This document shows positions 6,734 to 14,174 of a DNA stretch of 21,145 bases, in pieces. Below the pieces are notes generated by a model. The model saw only the letters and a program-made list of their open reading frames with translations. It was not told the origin of the DNA and searched no databases. The DNA is from a virus: positions 1-21,145 of IMG/VR virus record IMGVR_UViG_3300035180_002012; one strand, 5' to 3'. A program made the translations under genes and the position numbers. How positions within the stretch are numbered: the stretch's first letter is position 1; each line of letters starts with the position of its first letter.

Positions 6734-7633
6734 TTAGTTGCTTTCAACTCTTATAATTGCTGGTTCATACAATCTTTTGGTAGCAAAGTATGCCTTCCAA
6801 CCAACTGTTTTCACTCTTCCCAATTTATCTAAGTTGCTATAAACAGTCTGCAATGTGTTGCCGTCCAAATCAATTACTCCATATGCATCAGAGCCAACTA
6901 TAAGAGTTAGATAAACATCAGCAGGTTTGTCTTGATTACCATTTGGAACTATTGGCATTGCAGTAGTTTCTATAAATCTAACTCCTGCATACTCTCCAAT
7001 ATATCCTTGTGCTATCGGGTCTCTTTTAGCCATTGACAGCATAATTAATTCTTGGTCTGTGAATAGGTCGTTGACTTTGTCTGGGTGTATAAAACATACA
7101 TAATAACCATCAGCAAACGGTGGAATATCTGCTTTCTTTAAAAGAGTAGATGCTTTTCTGATTTCTGTTTTAGTTAATGGTTTAGTGCCGTCAAGTTTGT
7201 CTCTACTTGATACACCGCCAGCATATATAACATTAGTTCCTGATGTTAATTCGTCCATTGCTACAGAATGTAATGACTGTTTAGCGTTATAAGACAATCT
7301 GTTTATAGATACGTCCATCAACGGTGTGAATGATGTTATATCTGTGAATTCGTCCAATTCAATGTAGTTTCCATACTCTTCTATTGAAACAGGAACTTGT
7401 TGAGTTGATAAGTTTGCTCCTGTAGTTGGTGTTGGTTTAAATGTGATTGGGTCTTTTGCAATTGGAAGTGGAGAAAATCTTGTAAATACAGCTGTTCTGC
7501 CTGAGTTCTGTGGCATAGAGAATTTTTGTCCGTAGTCAAGTATTGGAAGATTTTGTTTAACATAAGCTAATAACTTACGTTCATAATACTGAGGAAATAA
7601 CTCTGGATTTGTTGCTCCTGTAATCACTGCCAT
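6734..7633 (-). CDS. Major capsid protein, N4-gp56 type
   Basis: A 299-residue HK97-fold capsid protein. Recognisable features of the N4-gp56 major capsid family are the YYERKLLAYVKQNLPILDYG N-terminus, the FTRFSPLPIAKDP segment and the VPVSIEEYGNYIELDEFTDI motif. Further ones are the GGVSSRD loop, the YYVCFIHPDKVNDL motif, a GYIGEYAGVRFIETTAMP segment and C-terminal KTVGWKAYFATKRL. This differs from the Mu gpT major head protein, so the head module is mosaic. Start ATG with AAAGGAGGTAG upstream, one of the strongest ribosome sites here, fitting high expression. No N-terminal propeptide is obvious although a protease lies nearby. Confidence 0.88.
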   Translation of the reverse strand: MAVITGATNPELFPQYYERKLLAYVKQNLPILDYGQKFSMPQNSGRTAVFTRFSPLPIAKDPITFKPTPTTGANLSTQQVPVSIEEYGNYIELDEFTDITSFTPLMDVSINRLSYNAKQSLHSVAMDELTSGTNVIYAGGVSSRDKLDGTKPLTKTEIRKASTLLKKADIPPFADGYYVCFIHPDKVNDLFTDQELIMLSMAKRDPIAQGYIGEYAGVRFIETTAMPIVPNGNQDKPADVYLTLIVGSDAYGVIDLDGNTLQTVYSNLDKLGRVKTVGWKAYFATKRLYEPAIIRVESN

Positions 7634-8023
7634 TTATACTACCTCCTTTCTGAGTTTTTCAGCTAATTTAATCAATTCTTCATAACTCATTTTTTCTAAG
7701 TCAATCTTCTCATCTTCAACTTTTGCTTGAACGCTCGAAGGTTGCAATTTTTCAGTTGCTTTAGCTTTGTATTCTTCTACAATCTCGGCTAAAGTATCAA
7801 CATCTGCTTTTTCAATGAGCTTTAAATAAGCTGACTTATCACCTTCAACAACTTTCACAAGCTTTATTGCTTCAGCTCTTAAGTGTTCCTCGTATTTCTT
7901 GCCAATCTCTGCAAGTGCTTTTAGTTCTTCATTTTCTTTCTCTAATGCTGATAATTTCACTTCTAACGTTCTTACTGCATCAATAAGTTCTTCTTTTGAC
8001 AACATCTCAATTTTTTCTAACAT
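7634..8023 (-). CDS. Coiled-coil protein, probable capsid scaffold
   Basis: A 129-residue Glu/Lys-rich protein, almost entirely helical, with heptad-like runs from residue 10 to 60 (VRTLEVKLSALEKENEEL) and a second helical segment at the C-terminus (MSYEELIKLAEKLRKEV). It lies between the protease and the major capsid genes, where scaffolding proteins normally lie; in many phages the protease and scaffold overlap or are adjacent. No sequence family was recognised, so the scaffold role rests on position and composition. Start ATG with AAAAGGAGGTAAAA upstream. Confidence 0.8.
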   Translation of the reverse strand: MLEKIEMLSKEELIDAVRTLEVKLSALEKENEELKALAEIGKKYEEHLRAEAIKLVKVVEGDKSAYLKLIEKADVDTLAEIVEEYKAKATEKLQPSSVQAKVEDEKIDLEKMSYEELIKLAEKLRKEVV

Positions 8024-8048
8024 TTTTACCTCCTTTTAGATTTTTTAA

Positions 8049-8102
8049 TTACTTAGATGGCTTAGGTCTTGGCTTAGGTTGAGTTTTAACTTTCTTAGCC
8101 AT
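8049..8102 (-). CDS. 17-residue Lys/Pro-rich basic peptide
   Basis: ATG to TAA frame encoding MAKKVKTQPKPRPKPSK, preceded by AAAAAGGAGGTAAATAGCA, an excellent ribosome site. The start overlaps the end of the protease gene by 8 bases, and the next gene has its own ribosome site after the stop. It has nine positively charged residues (eight Lys, one Arg), four prolines and no acidic residues, which suits nucleic-acid binding or a decoration tail. A ribosome site of this strength has no other use here, because no longer frame starts from it. Role unknown. Confidence 0.65.
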   Translation of the reverse strand: MAKKVKTQPKPRPKPSK

Positions 8103-8823
8103 TGCTATTTACCTCCTTTTTACAGTGATTTTCATAAATGTTTTTTGCTCTTGCGTATATTCTGCTGTGTCCATGCAAAGATGCCAAACTCATTGCAGCC
8201 TGTAATCTATCACAAGAGATTTCACCTTCCCAAGTCCGATAAGGGTATTTTTTGCTTGATGGGTCTAAAAAGTAATCTCTTGGTGCTTTATCTTTAAGCT
8301 CTGGGTCGTCCCACCAGTTTTTATAATCTTTTTGTGGTTCTGGATTTGTTTCTTGCTTATCAGCTTCAAATAATACTTTTGCGTTCTTATCTGCTCCTTC
8401 GAAAACGAAACTGATTTCTTTAAAACTCATATCTTTTACGATATGTTTATTGTCTTCTAATTTCTCAGTCTCTAATGTGATGCCAACTGATACATCAGTA
8501 ATAGGTCTTGGTTCCATCTTTAAAAGATTTATCAATTTCTCATTTCCAGCTCTAATTATTTGCAATTTTGCAATGATTTTTCCGTCCTGATAAAAAGCAT
8601 CTTTGACAACTCCAACAACAGAGCCAACTTCCCATTTATGGTCTAATAAAACAGGTTTTCCGATCAATCCCTCTGCTTTTTGCTGTAATAACTCATCAGG
8701 AAAACAGAGATTGCCATATCGTCTTACAACACAAGTAGAAGACAAAGCTATTACATTGACTTCTATAAAATCTTGTTCTTCTTGTAAGTTGTCAGTTGTC
8801 AGTAATGTGTTTAGTGTAAGCAT
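8095..8823 (-). CDS. Prohead protease with C-terminal extension
   Basis: A 242-residue protein. Residues about 20-150 resemble the capsid maturation protease fold shared with herpesvirus assemblin: GKPVLLDHKWEVGSVVGVV places a His at 62, ITDVSVGI places the candidate nucleophile Ser at 112, and FKEISFVFEGADKNAKV follows as the usual closing motif. These enzymes cleave scaffold and capsid precursors in the prohead. Residues about 185-236 form a second part with KYPYRTWEGEISCDRLQAA and an HGHSRIYARAKNIYENHC segment, a domain seen attached to phage head proteins. It is the first gene after the upstream copy of the 55-bp repeated promoter-like element. Start ATG with AAAGGTG; 242 residues is somewhat long for a simple prohead protease, explained by the extension. 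Confidence 0.8.
   Translation of the reverse strand: MLTLNTLLTTDNLQEEQDFIEVNVIALSSTCVVRRYGNLCFPDELLQQKAEGLIGKPVLLDHKWEVGSVVGVVKDAFYQDGKIIAKLQIIRAGNEKLINLLKMEPRPITDVSVGITLETEKLEDNKHIVKDMSFKEISFVFEGADKNAKVLFEADKQETNPEPQKDYKNWWDDPELKDKAPRDYFLDPSSKKYPYRTWEGEISCDRLQAAMSLASLHGHSRIYARAKNIYENHCKKEVNSNG
8561..8572. repeat. TGCAATTTTGCA palindromic 12-mer in coding sequence
   Basis: Exact copy of the scattered 12-mer, inside the protease gene; no flanking arms. Confidence 0.55.
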
Positions 8824-8839
8824 ATAAACACCTTTAATA

Positions 8840-8894
8840 TGATGATGTTAATATTTTGAAATGATAAATGAGATTAAACAAGCACAGATTTCAC
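8840..8894 (-). promoter_or_regulatory. Repeated late promoter-like element, copy 1
   Basis: A 55-bp element, 51/55 identical to 14089-14143, in the gap between the Mu F-like gene and the protease gene, ending 17 bases before the protease ATG. On the minus strand it starts GTGAAATCTGTGC and holds TTGTTT (8881-8876), 17 bases, then CAAAAT (8858-8853), an imperfect sigma70-like pair. The stop codon of the upstream gene lies inside the first bases of the element. Two conserved copies at two transcription-unit starts argue for a phage-specific promoter, probably activator-dependent. Confidence 0.65.
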
Positions 8895-10174
8895 AAAACT
8901 CTAATAATTGCTGAAAGTTGGTCTGATAACTCATCTAAGCTTCGCAATTTTGCAAACTCTATTATTCTGAGATTATCATCGCTTGAGATTACATATTTAC
9001 CGTCTTTTACAAAGATGTAATCAGTGCCACCATCTACATTTTTTCTAATAAATACTTGCTCTGGCTTTTTGATAATCTCTTTTGACATTCTTCTGTATTG
9101 CTCTACTGTCTCAGCTCCTACACTCTGACCGTGTTCTTGGAAGTTTCTTACTAAGTTCTCATCTCCAAATCTTCTCCAACTACTTCCAAGATGTGCTTTT
9201 ATCCTCTCACTAATTTCTTCTGGCTTTAAACTTCTATATTCATCTTGTAATTGTTGCAAGATTGCAGATTGTTCTAAAGATTTTGGCTGTGTTATAGGTT
9301 CTACTACAACAGGTAAAGGTTTCTCTATTTCTTCTTGGTATGCTCCTAAAACACATCTGCAATGTGGGTGTGCTGGTGGTATCTTGGAAGGTATGTTATC
9401 CGATGGCATTCTTTTAAGTGTTTGTAGGTCAAAATTAGTTAAGAATGGTTTATAGTCTGGCAAGTTTTCAGGGTCTGCTTCTATTAAATCTAAAGTTCTT
9501 ACTGCATCGGCTGTTCTAAAAATCCTTCCGTCCATGCTACGACAATAAGGGCAGGTTAGTCTGTCTCCTACTGCATTCCATCTGTAATATGTAATTCTTG
9601 CTTTCTGAAATGCTCTAATTCTTGCTGAGTTTTTCAGATGGTTATAAGTTGTATCAATTATTTGTCTTGCTTTAGTCTGTGTTCTTTGTTCTAAGTATTG
9701 TCCAAATCTATTTAAGAATACTTGAATACCTTTTGCATCTCTTCCGATTGGATTTCCTTGTGTTAGGTAGTAGTTGTTAAACCAGTTAATGACTTCTTTT
9801 CTTAGCCTATTATCTCCTCTGAAAAACCGTCCAAGATAGAAATCTGACAAACTTTCTGCGTAGTTTATAGTTCTAATGTCTGGAGTTCCAAAGCCGAATT
9901 TAAACATCTCTGGAACTGCTTCTCTTTGTGCTTTTTCATATATCTTTTCAAACTCTTTCCTTAAATATTCTTTTTCTTTTACTCCAAGTCTAACTTTCTC
10001 TTCAAGCTTTGAAATAATAAATCTCTGTAAATCTTGGAATGATATAAAGTATTTAGCATATTTGAATGTTTCTTTTAATGCTTCTTCTACTTTCTGCAAA
10101 ATTGCAGGTAATATTGTATTGAGTATCCTATCAATATCTTGATTGCCTTCAGTATCCCAGTCGTATTCAGCCAT
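8891..10174 (-). CDS. Mu F-like head morphogenesis protein with probable RNase-toxin-like C-terminal domain
   Basis: A 427-residue protein. Residues about 165-280 are the Mu F-like minor head protein domain: ARQIIDTTYNHLKNSARIRA, then RITYYRWNAVGDRLTCPYCR with Cys 208/211, and IPPAHPHCRC with His 269/271 and Cys 272/274, a likely metal site. The domain acts at the portal vertex during head assembly. Residues about 325-427 form a separate domain: VRNFQEHGQSVG, TVEQYRRMSKEIIKKP, then EQVFIRKNVDGGTDYIFVKD and VISSDDNLRIIEFA. This H-G / Y / FV-x(n)-G pattern resembles the EndoU/barnase-like (BECR) nuclease domains found at the C-terminus of other Mu F-type proteins. The nuclease assignment is by eye. 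The start overlaps the portal gene by 8 bases. Confidence 0.85.
   Translation of the reverse strand: MAEYDWDTEGNQDIDRILNTILPAILQKVEEALKETFKYAKYFISFQDLQRFIISKLEEKVRLGVKEKEYLRKEFEKIYEKAQREAVPEMFKFGFGTPDIRTINYAESLSDFYLGRFFRGDNRLRKEVINWFNNYYLTQGNPIGRDAKGIQVFLNRFGQYLEQRTQTKARQIIDTTYNHLKNSARIRAFQKARITYYRWNAVGDRLTCPYCRSMDGRIFRTADAVRTLDLIEADPENLPDYKPFLTNFDLQTLKRMPSDNIPSKIPPAHPHCRCVLGAYQEEIEKPLPVVVEPITQPKSLEQSAILQQLQDEYRSLKPEEISERIKAHLGSSWRRFGDENLVRNFQEHGQSVGAETVEQYRRMSKEIIKKPEQVFIRKNVDGGTDYIFVKDGKYVISSDDNLRIIEFAKLRSLDELSDQLSAIIRVL
10095..10106. repeat. TGCAAAATTGCA palindromic 12-mer in coding sequence
   Basis: Exact copy of the scattered 12-mer with extra G/C pairs (CTGCAAAATTGCAG), within the Mu F-like gene, read in frame as PAILQK. 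Confidence 0.55.
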
Positions 10175-11399
10175 CTAATCCAAGCTCCGTTCTTGCTTCT
10201 TCTACTGAGATAATGCCTGCTTGCAACATTTGAATTATTCTCTGTGTATCATCAAGTTTTGCTTTTGATACTTTGTCTGGGTGGAAATCTGGCAGTGGGT
10301 TGAATTCTACATCTACATCATCAATATTAAAGCCTTTTAATAATAAATGGAGTTTATAAGCATATTCTAAAAATCTTTTGACAATTGTCTGAATGCTTGA
10401 CAGTTGAGATATAAATGTATGAAGTGCGACAGTTGACCATGTTTCTGTGTATCCTGTAGAAAAACCAAGAAGTGATGGCTGTGCTTTTGCTCCTTCTATA
10501 GTCCAACGTTCTAACAGTTCTATTATCTCTTTTATTCCTGATGCGTTGCCTGAGATTTCTTCAAATTTTGCCTCTGTTCCTTCAAAATGTAAAAACACGC
10601 CTTTTGACATATTCTCAGCTACATCTTGTCCGAATTGCTGTAAAAATTGCCTGCTTCTGTCTTGATATTCTTTTTCAGTTTCATTTGGTGCTTTTGGCAA
10701 TTGTGGAAATTTAACATCTAAAAATCCAACCAGTCCTAATTTAGTAGCAAGTCCTTGTAGCTCACTTAAAAGCTCTTCTACTGTTTCAATAGTAGATAAT
10801 GACGCTAAAAATGGTGGTATTGCATAAGGTGAGCCGTCCAAAGTAAGTAATGGCATGTATTTATAAGTGTAAGGGTTTAACTTTATCGGGTCTTCTATGC
10901 CAACCCATTGATATGGTTCGTATTCGTCTGTTTCTGGATTGTAATCAAACCATATATATCTGGCTGGAACCAAAGCAATCTTTTTAATTCCTGTTAAGTT
11001 TTTATCTACTACTATCTCAGATGATAAAGCTCCAGAGATGTTTATCTGTGCTATTAATTGGTTTATTAAGTGGTCTGTATTTAAAACAAATGCCAACTCT
11101 TCTAATTCCTGCATTGCTTTTTCTTCATCTTGTCCCTGAACCTTAACAGTGTGTCCTGTGTTTGCAAGTGTGATTATTAGGTTATGAGTTTGAGATAATA
11201 TCGGATTAGCTACAACTGCCTTCTCAATCACGTCTAACCATTCTCTTGGATATCTTGGGTTTAAAAATCTAAACTTAGCTTCTAAGGTTCTTGGTGTGAA
11301 TACTTTAGCTGGCTCTATAGATACTCTTGTAGTTGGTATTTGATTTTTTGGCAGTTCTTCATTACCGAATAGCTTCCTAATCCATTGCTTTATATCCAT
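10167..11399 (-). CDS. Portal protein (Mu gp29-like)
   Basis: About 410 residues; forms the dodecameric portal through which DNA is packaged. It lies between the large terminase and the Mu F-like gene, the invariant portal slot. Features of Mu-type (DUF935-like) portals are an N-terminal FRFLNPRYPREWLDVIEKAV segment, a QINISGALSSEIVVD strand, IKKIALVPARYIWFDYNPE and the SLLGFSTGYTETWSTVALH segment. The C-terminus is a helix with ISVEEARTELGLDG. A TTG start 10 codons upstream is possible, but AGAGGAG lies correctly only for the ATG at 11397-11399; that start still overlaps the terminase gene by 23 bases. The family name is less certain than the portal role. Confidence 0.85.
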   Translation of the reverse strand: MDIKQWIRKLFGNEELPKNQIPTTRVSIEPAKVFTPRTLEAKFRFLNPRYPREWLDVIEKAVVANPILSQTHNLIITLANTGHTVKVQGQDEEKAMQELEELAFVLNTDHLINQLIAQINISGALSSEIVVDKNLTGIKKIALVPARYIWFDYNPETDEYEPYQWVGIEDPIKLNPYTYKYMPLLTLDGSPYAIPPFLASLSTIETVEELLSELQGLATKLGLVGFLDVKFPQLPKAPNETEKEYQDRSRQFLQQFGQDVAENMSKGVFLHFEGTEAKFEEISGNASGIKEIIELLERWTIEGAKAQPSLLGFSTGYTETWSTVALHTFISQLSSIQTIVKRFLEYAYKLHLLLKGFNIDDVDVEFNPLPDFHPDKVSKAKLDDTQRIIQMLQAGIISVEEARTELGLDG

Positions 11400-12690
11400 A
11401 TTTAAGCTCCTCTTTATGCTGATTTGCAAAATAGATAGGTGTAATCTCTTTTACATCTTCTTGACTTGCTGAATGTAAAGCCAAAGCCAAACTCCAAAAA
11501 CGGTCAGCGTGTGAGTCTTCTGTTTCTCCTTCGTATCTGATATTGCCAGCTTTTGTTAATGTCTTTTTTACAGAGTGCAAATCTTCAATTAAATCTCTGT
11601 CTGGTGGAATGCTGATTATCTTGTCTTGAAATACTGCTTTAACTCTGCTTGCGAGTTCATCTTTTATTTTGTTAGTGAAATAGACAGGAATGACTTTTAT
11701 ATCTCCCCATTTCCCAGTAAGCTCTTCTGCTATCTGCATTCCAATGCCTGTTTCATCTATTGCAATTTTGCGTGAAAATGAAGTTAAGTGGTCTATAATC
11801 TTGAACTGCTCTGAGAATGGCAGTTTTCTTAATATCTCTTGCTTTCTTAAGTAATATCTTCCTGCTATTTTTTCAAGAATAGATATAACCGTTAAATCGT
11901 GCCTTCTTGCAATATCAACGCCAAGATAAATGTCCCCTGTTAATTCTTTTATATCTGCTTCTATGTTTTCAACAGTGCAAGAATGCAAAATTTCATAAGG
12001 TAGTAAAACGCTCTCCTCGTCCATAAATTCACACATATATTCCTGTTGCCATATGTCAGAGTTTGGAACGCCTTTCTGCAATTCTTCAATATCTATATTC
12101 AAACCCTGATTAACAGCATCAAAAACAGTAAGCCGTTGTCTAAACCATAAATCATTACTCTCTGACATTTGCCAAAGATGACCGAAGATATCAGATTTTG
12201 CTCTTGGAGTTGATATTACAACAAGTTTGAAATCTTTGTTTCTTGTTATGCTTGGAAATATAGCCTGATAGACTTTATAACCATCTTTAAAAAATGCTGC
12301 TTCTTCCAGAATAACATCACCAGTAAGACCTCTAACACCATCAGGATTGGCAGGAAGTCCTATAATTCTGCTTCTGTTTGGAAATCTTACCTCTAATACA
12401 TTCGTTGTCGTATCTTCAAAAAAACTGACATCTCCTTTGATTTTTCCAATCTCTCTTAAAAAATCAACATGCTTTTTAACTTTCTCCATCAGCTCTTTTG
12501 ACTGTCTTTCTGTTGGAGATATAATCGCTACTAAATGATTTTTTCTTTCAATAGCTCTTAGAACTGCAAAAAGTGAAACTACAAAAGATTTACCTGTTTG
12601 TCTGCTCCACATAATAATGCTGTATTTCTTTTCAAACATTTGATGCAGTGCGTATTGCTGATAAAGTAAAAGGAGTTTGTCAAACTCCAT
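11377..12690 (-). CDS. Terminase large subunit (Mu gp28-like)
   Basis: A 437-residue DNA packaging motor with ATPase and nuclease domains. Visible motifs: Walker A S29-RQTGKS-35, Walker B VILEEA at 126-131, the coupling motif VVISTPR at about 157-163, and an RNase H-like nuclease with acidic residues D259 (LGVDIARRHD), D312 (KIAIDETGIG) and D396 (EDSHADRFWSLALA). All expected catalytic residues are present and the length is normal, so it should be active. The ATG follows GGAAGAG and overlaps the small-terminase gene by 11 bases. It cuts and translocates phage DNA into the prohead through the portal encoded next. Confidence 0.95.
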   Translation of the reverse strand: MEFDKLLLLYQQYALHQMFEKKYSIIMWSRQTGKSFVVSLFAVLRAIERKNHLVAIISPTERQSKELMEKVKKHVDFLREIGKIKGDVSFFEDTTTNVLEVRFPNRSRIIGLPANPDGVRGLTGDVILEEAAFFKDGYKVYQAIFPSITRNKDFKLVVISTPRAKSDIFGHLWQMSESNDLWFRQRLTVFDAVNQGLNIDIEELQKGVPNSDIWQQEYMCEFMDEESVLLPYEILHSCTVENIEADIKELTGDIYLGVDIARRHDLTVISILEKIAGRYYLRKQEILRKLPFSEQFKIIDHLTSFSRKIAIDETGIGMQIAEELTGKWGDIKVIPVYFTNKIKDELASRVKAVFQDKIISIPPDRDLIEDLHSVKKTLTKAGNIRYEGETEDSHADRFWSLALALHSASQEDVKEITPIYFANQHKEELKYGYKAMD

Positions 12691-13177
12691 ATATCTCTTC
12701 CTTGATAATCTTTAAAAATTCAGGGTCAATATTTCTTTTTTTGCCCTCTTCTTCTATCTTCTCAGCTGCTTTCTGCAATTTTTCAGTAATGTGTTTTTCA
12801 AGAGATTGGCTCATTTGTGAAAGTTTATGGACTGCTGTTATAAGTTGCTCTGGCTCTTCAAACTCAAAGCCGTCAATATCTTTAGTAAACTCTAAGACTT
12901 TTTGAGTCAACATCGCAACAAGAGATGACAGCATAAAAGAAGTTGGCTTATTTTGTGTTTGTTGAACTAAAGACTCTACTTTATCCCACCATTCATTATA
13001 TTGTTTTGCTGCTTCTGAATACTCTTTATATGCTCTATGTATAGCTGTTTTACTAATATCATATCCTTCTGTTCTAAGAATACTTTCAATAGTCTTAAAA
13101 TCTTTTTTCTCATTCTCATATAAATAAACGATTTTTTGGATAATATCATAAAGTTGTGCTTTCTTTCTTCTTGGCAT
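12680..13177 (-). CDS. Probable terminase small subunit (Mu gp27 / DUF3486-like)
   Basis: A 165-residue protein immediately upstream of the large terminase. The N-terminus has a basic MPRRKKAQL stretch and an HTH-like TIESILRTEGYDISKTAIHRAYKEY, the pattern of DUF3486 proteins such as Mu gp27 that recognise phage DNA for packaging. The middle and C-terminal parts are helical and coiled-coil-like (MSQSLEKHITEKLQKAAEKI), suited to oligomerisation. Start ATG with GAGAGGAAAGAG upstream; it overlaps the stop of the preceding gene (TAATG). Confidence 0.82.
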   Translation of the reverse strand: MPRRKKAQLYDIIQKIVYLYENEKKDFKTIESILRTEGYDISKTAIHRAYKEYSEAAKQYNEWWDKVESLVQQTQNKPTSFMLSSLVAMLTQKVLEFTKDIDGFEFEEPEQLITAVHKLSQMSQSLEKHITEKLQKAAEKIEEEGKKRNIDPEFLKIIKEEIYGV

Positions 13178-13470
13178 TACTCTTTCCTCTCTGGAACGAT
13201 AATTCCATCATCTCTTTTTGTTAATTCCAAAATATCCACGCCGTCAGGTGCAATGCCGTATAATCTCTTTTTTTCAAACTGCTTATATGGATATGGTATT
13301 TCTTGCATTTTTACATAACCTCTACCAACTAAGTAGTTCAAAGCTTTTTTAATTTCATAATCTCTGTGATACTGATAAAACACTCCAATAATCTCAATCT
13401 CTTCAATATAGCGTGGTTCTATTCTGTATAGAAAATCCAAAATTTCTCCTCTTAAAGCTTTTAAACTCAT
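13177..13470 (-). CDS. Winged-helix-like protein (VpaChn25_0724-type phage protein)
   Basis: A 97-residue protein beginning MSLKALRGEILDFLYRIEPR, with a KKALNYLVGRGYVKMQEIP recognition-helix/wing pattern and a C-terminal YGIAPDGVDILELTKRDDG. The layout (two helices, 'LxYLxxxGYV', then an 'apt-G-dile' strand) matches small winged-helix proteins that lie before DUF3486 in Mu-like phages (the Mu gp26 region). Its role in the virion or in regulation is not known. The start overlaps the preceding stop by one base, so the genes are coupled. Confidence 0.75.
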   Translation of the reverse strand: MSLKALRGEILDFLYRIEPRYIEEIEIIGVFYQYHRDYEIKKALNYLVGRGYVKMQEIPYPYKQFEKKRLYGIAPDGVDILELTKRDDGIIVPERKE

Positions 13471-13808
13471 TATTCTCTCCTTGTATCTAAAAATCTTTCA
13501 ATAAATCTATCTAATTTATTTTCCAGCTTCTGCAATTCTCCTCTCCAACCTGACACATCTCTGTAATGCTCTTCCTTAGTGATAAAGTCTTTTATTTGAT
13601 TTTCTATGTCTTTAATCTTATTTTCTAATCTTTCTTCTCTTTCTTTTATTACATCTGACAGGCTGTCAATTTTTTCTTCTTGTCTTCGTATTAGACCGTC
13701 AATCTTTTCTTCTTGTCTTCGTACCAAGAAAACTATTATCATGAGTATGACAAGCAATGATGTTTCTGGAGTAATCAATTTCCACAATCCTATGTTAAGG
13801 AAATCCAT
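13470..13808 (-). CDS. Membrane-anchored coiled-coil protein (DUF2730-like, Mu gp25 slot)
   Basis: About 112 residues: one N-terminal membrane segment (residues about 18-30, LLVILMIIVFLV) followed by a long charged coiled coil to the end. It lies two genes upstream of the small terminase, the slot of the Mu DUF2730 protein; the shape would also fit an inner-membrane spanin, so both readings are kept. Residues about 31-52 contain a duplicated RRQEEKID unit encoded by two 33-bp near-identical DNA repeats. A GTG one codon upstream (13811) is possible, but AGAGGT spacing favours the ATG at 13806-13808, which shares one base with the preceding stop. Confidence 0.75.
   Translation of the reverse strand: MDFLNIGLWKLITPETSLLVILMIIVFLVRRQEEKIDGLIRRQEEKIDSLSDVIKEREERLENKIKDIENQIKDFITKEEHYRDVSGWRGELQKLENKLDRFIERFLDTRRE
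13665..13730 (-). repeat. 33-bp tandem duplication inside the coiled-coil gene
   Basis: The minus strand encodes RRQEEKIDGLI followed by RRQEEKIDSLS; the DNA copies share TCTTTTCTTCTTGTCTTCG-type sequence with few differences. An in-frame duplication that lengthens the coiled coil by 11 residues. Boundaries are approximate. Confidence 0.7.
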
Positions 13809-14071
13809 CACAAGACCTCTAAGAATTTTTCTAATGGAAGAACGATTAATGGCTCTTGTCTATTTGCTTTTATTACAACTGCATCATTGCCTTCAAGCCA
13901 TTGATAAATAGACATCTCTTTTCTTGCTTTAACTTGAACGTGTCCGATAAGTTCAACATGCAAATCTGCAGAACCTAAAGAACCAGCAGACCTGACAACT
14001 TTCAAACCTTTATTTTCAAAGATTTTCTTTATCTCTCTTTCTACTCTACTTCCTTTTCTTTTTGCATTCAT
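13808..14071 (-). CDS. Small Hjc-like nuclease candidate
   Basis: An 87-residue protein resembling archaeal-type Holliday junction resolvases and related PD-(D/E)XK nucleases: KRKGSRVEREIKKIFENKGL with Glu 11/13, VVRSAGSLGSADLHVE with Asp 36, then HVQVKARKE. The usual E-x-K of the last motif is Q46-V-K48 here, a substitution seen in some PD-(D/E)XK subfamilies but which could also lower activity. In phages such enzymes resolve branched DNA before packaging, which would fit its place at the head of the packaging block. It is the first gene after copy 2 of the repeated promoter-like element. Start ATG with AAGGG upstream. Confidence 0.75.
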   Translation of the reverse strand: MNAKRKGSRVEREIKKIFENKGLKVVRSAGSLGSADLHVELIGHVQVKARKEMSIYQWLEGNDAVVIKANRQEPLIVLPLEKFLEVL

Positions 14072-14088
14072 GATTAGACCCTTAAATG

Positions 14089-14143
14089 TGATGATGCTAA
14101 TATTTTGAAATGATAGATAAGATTAGACAAGCACAGATTTCAC
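14089..14143 (-). promoter_or_regulatory. Repeated late promoter-like element, copy 2
   Basis: Near-identical to 8840-8894 (4 mismatches in 55). Lies between the HTH gene and the nuclease gene and ends 17 bases before the nuclease ATG. Minus-strand features: GTGAAATCTGTGC at the upstream edge, TTGTCT (14130-14125), 17 bases, CAAAAT (14107-14102). The same distance to the start codon in both copies suggests a defined leader length. Confidence 0.65.
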
Positions 14144-14174
14144 GGATATGATTAGAAAGTAAGAAAGTAAGAGA

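Noticed and set aside
13470-13808. Holin
   Set aside because: Only one membrane segment followed by a long coiled coil; holins have short soluble tails. A spanin or DUF2730 protein fits better.
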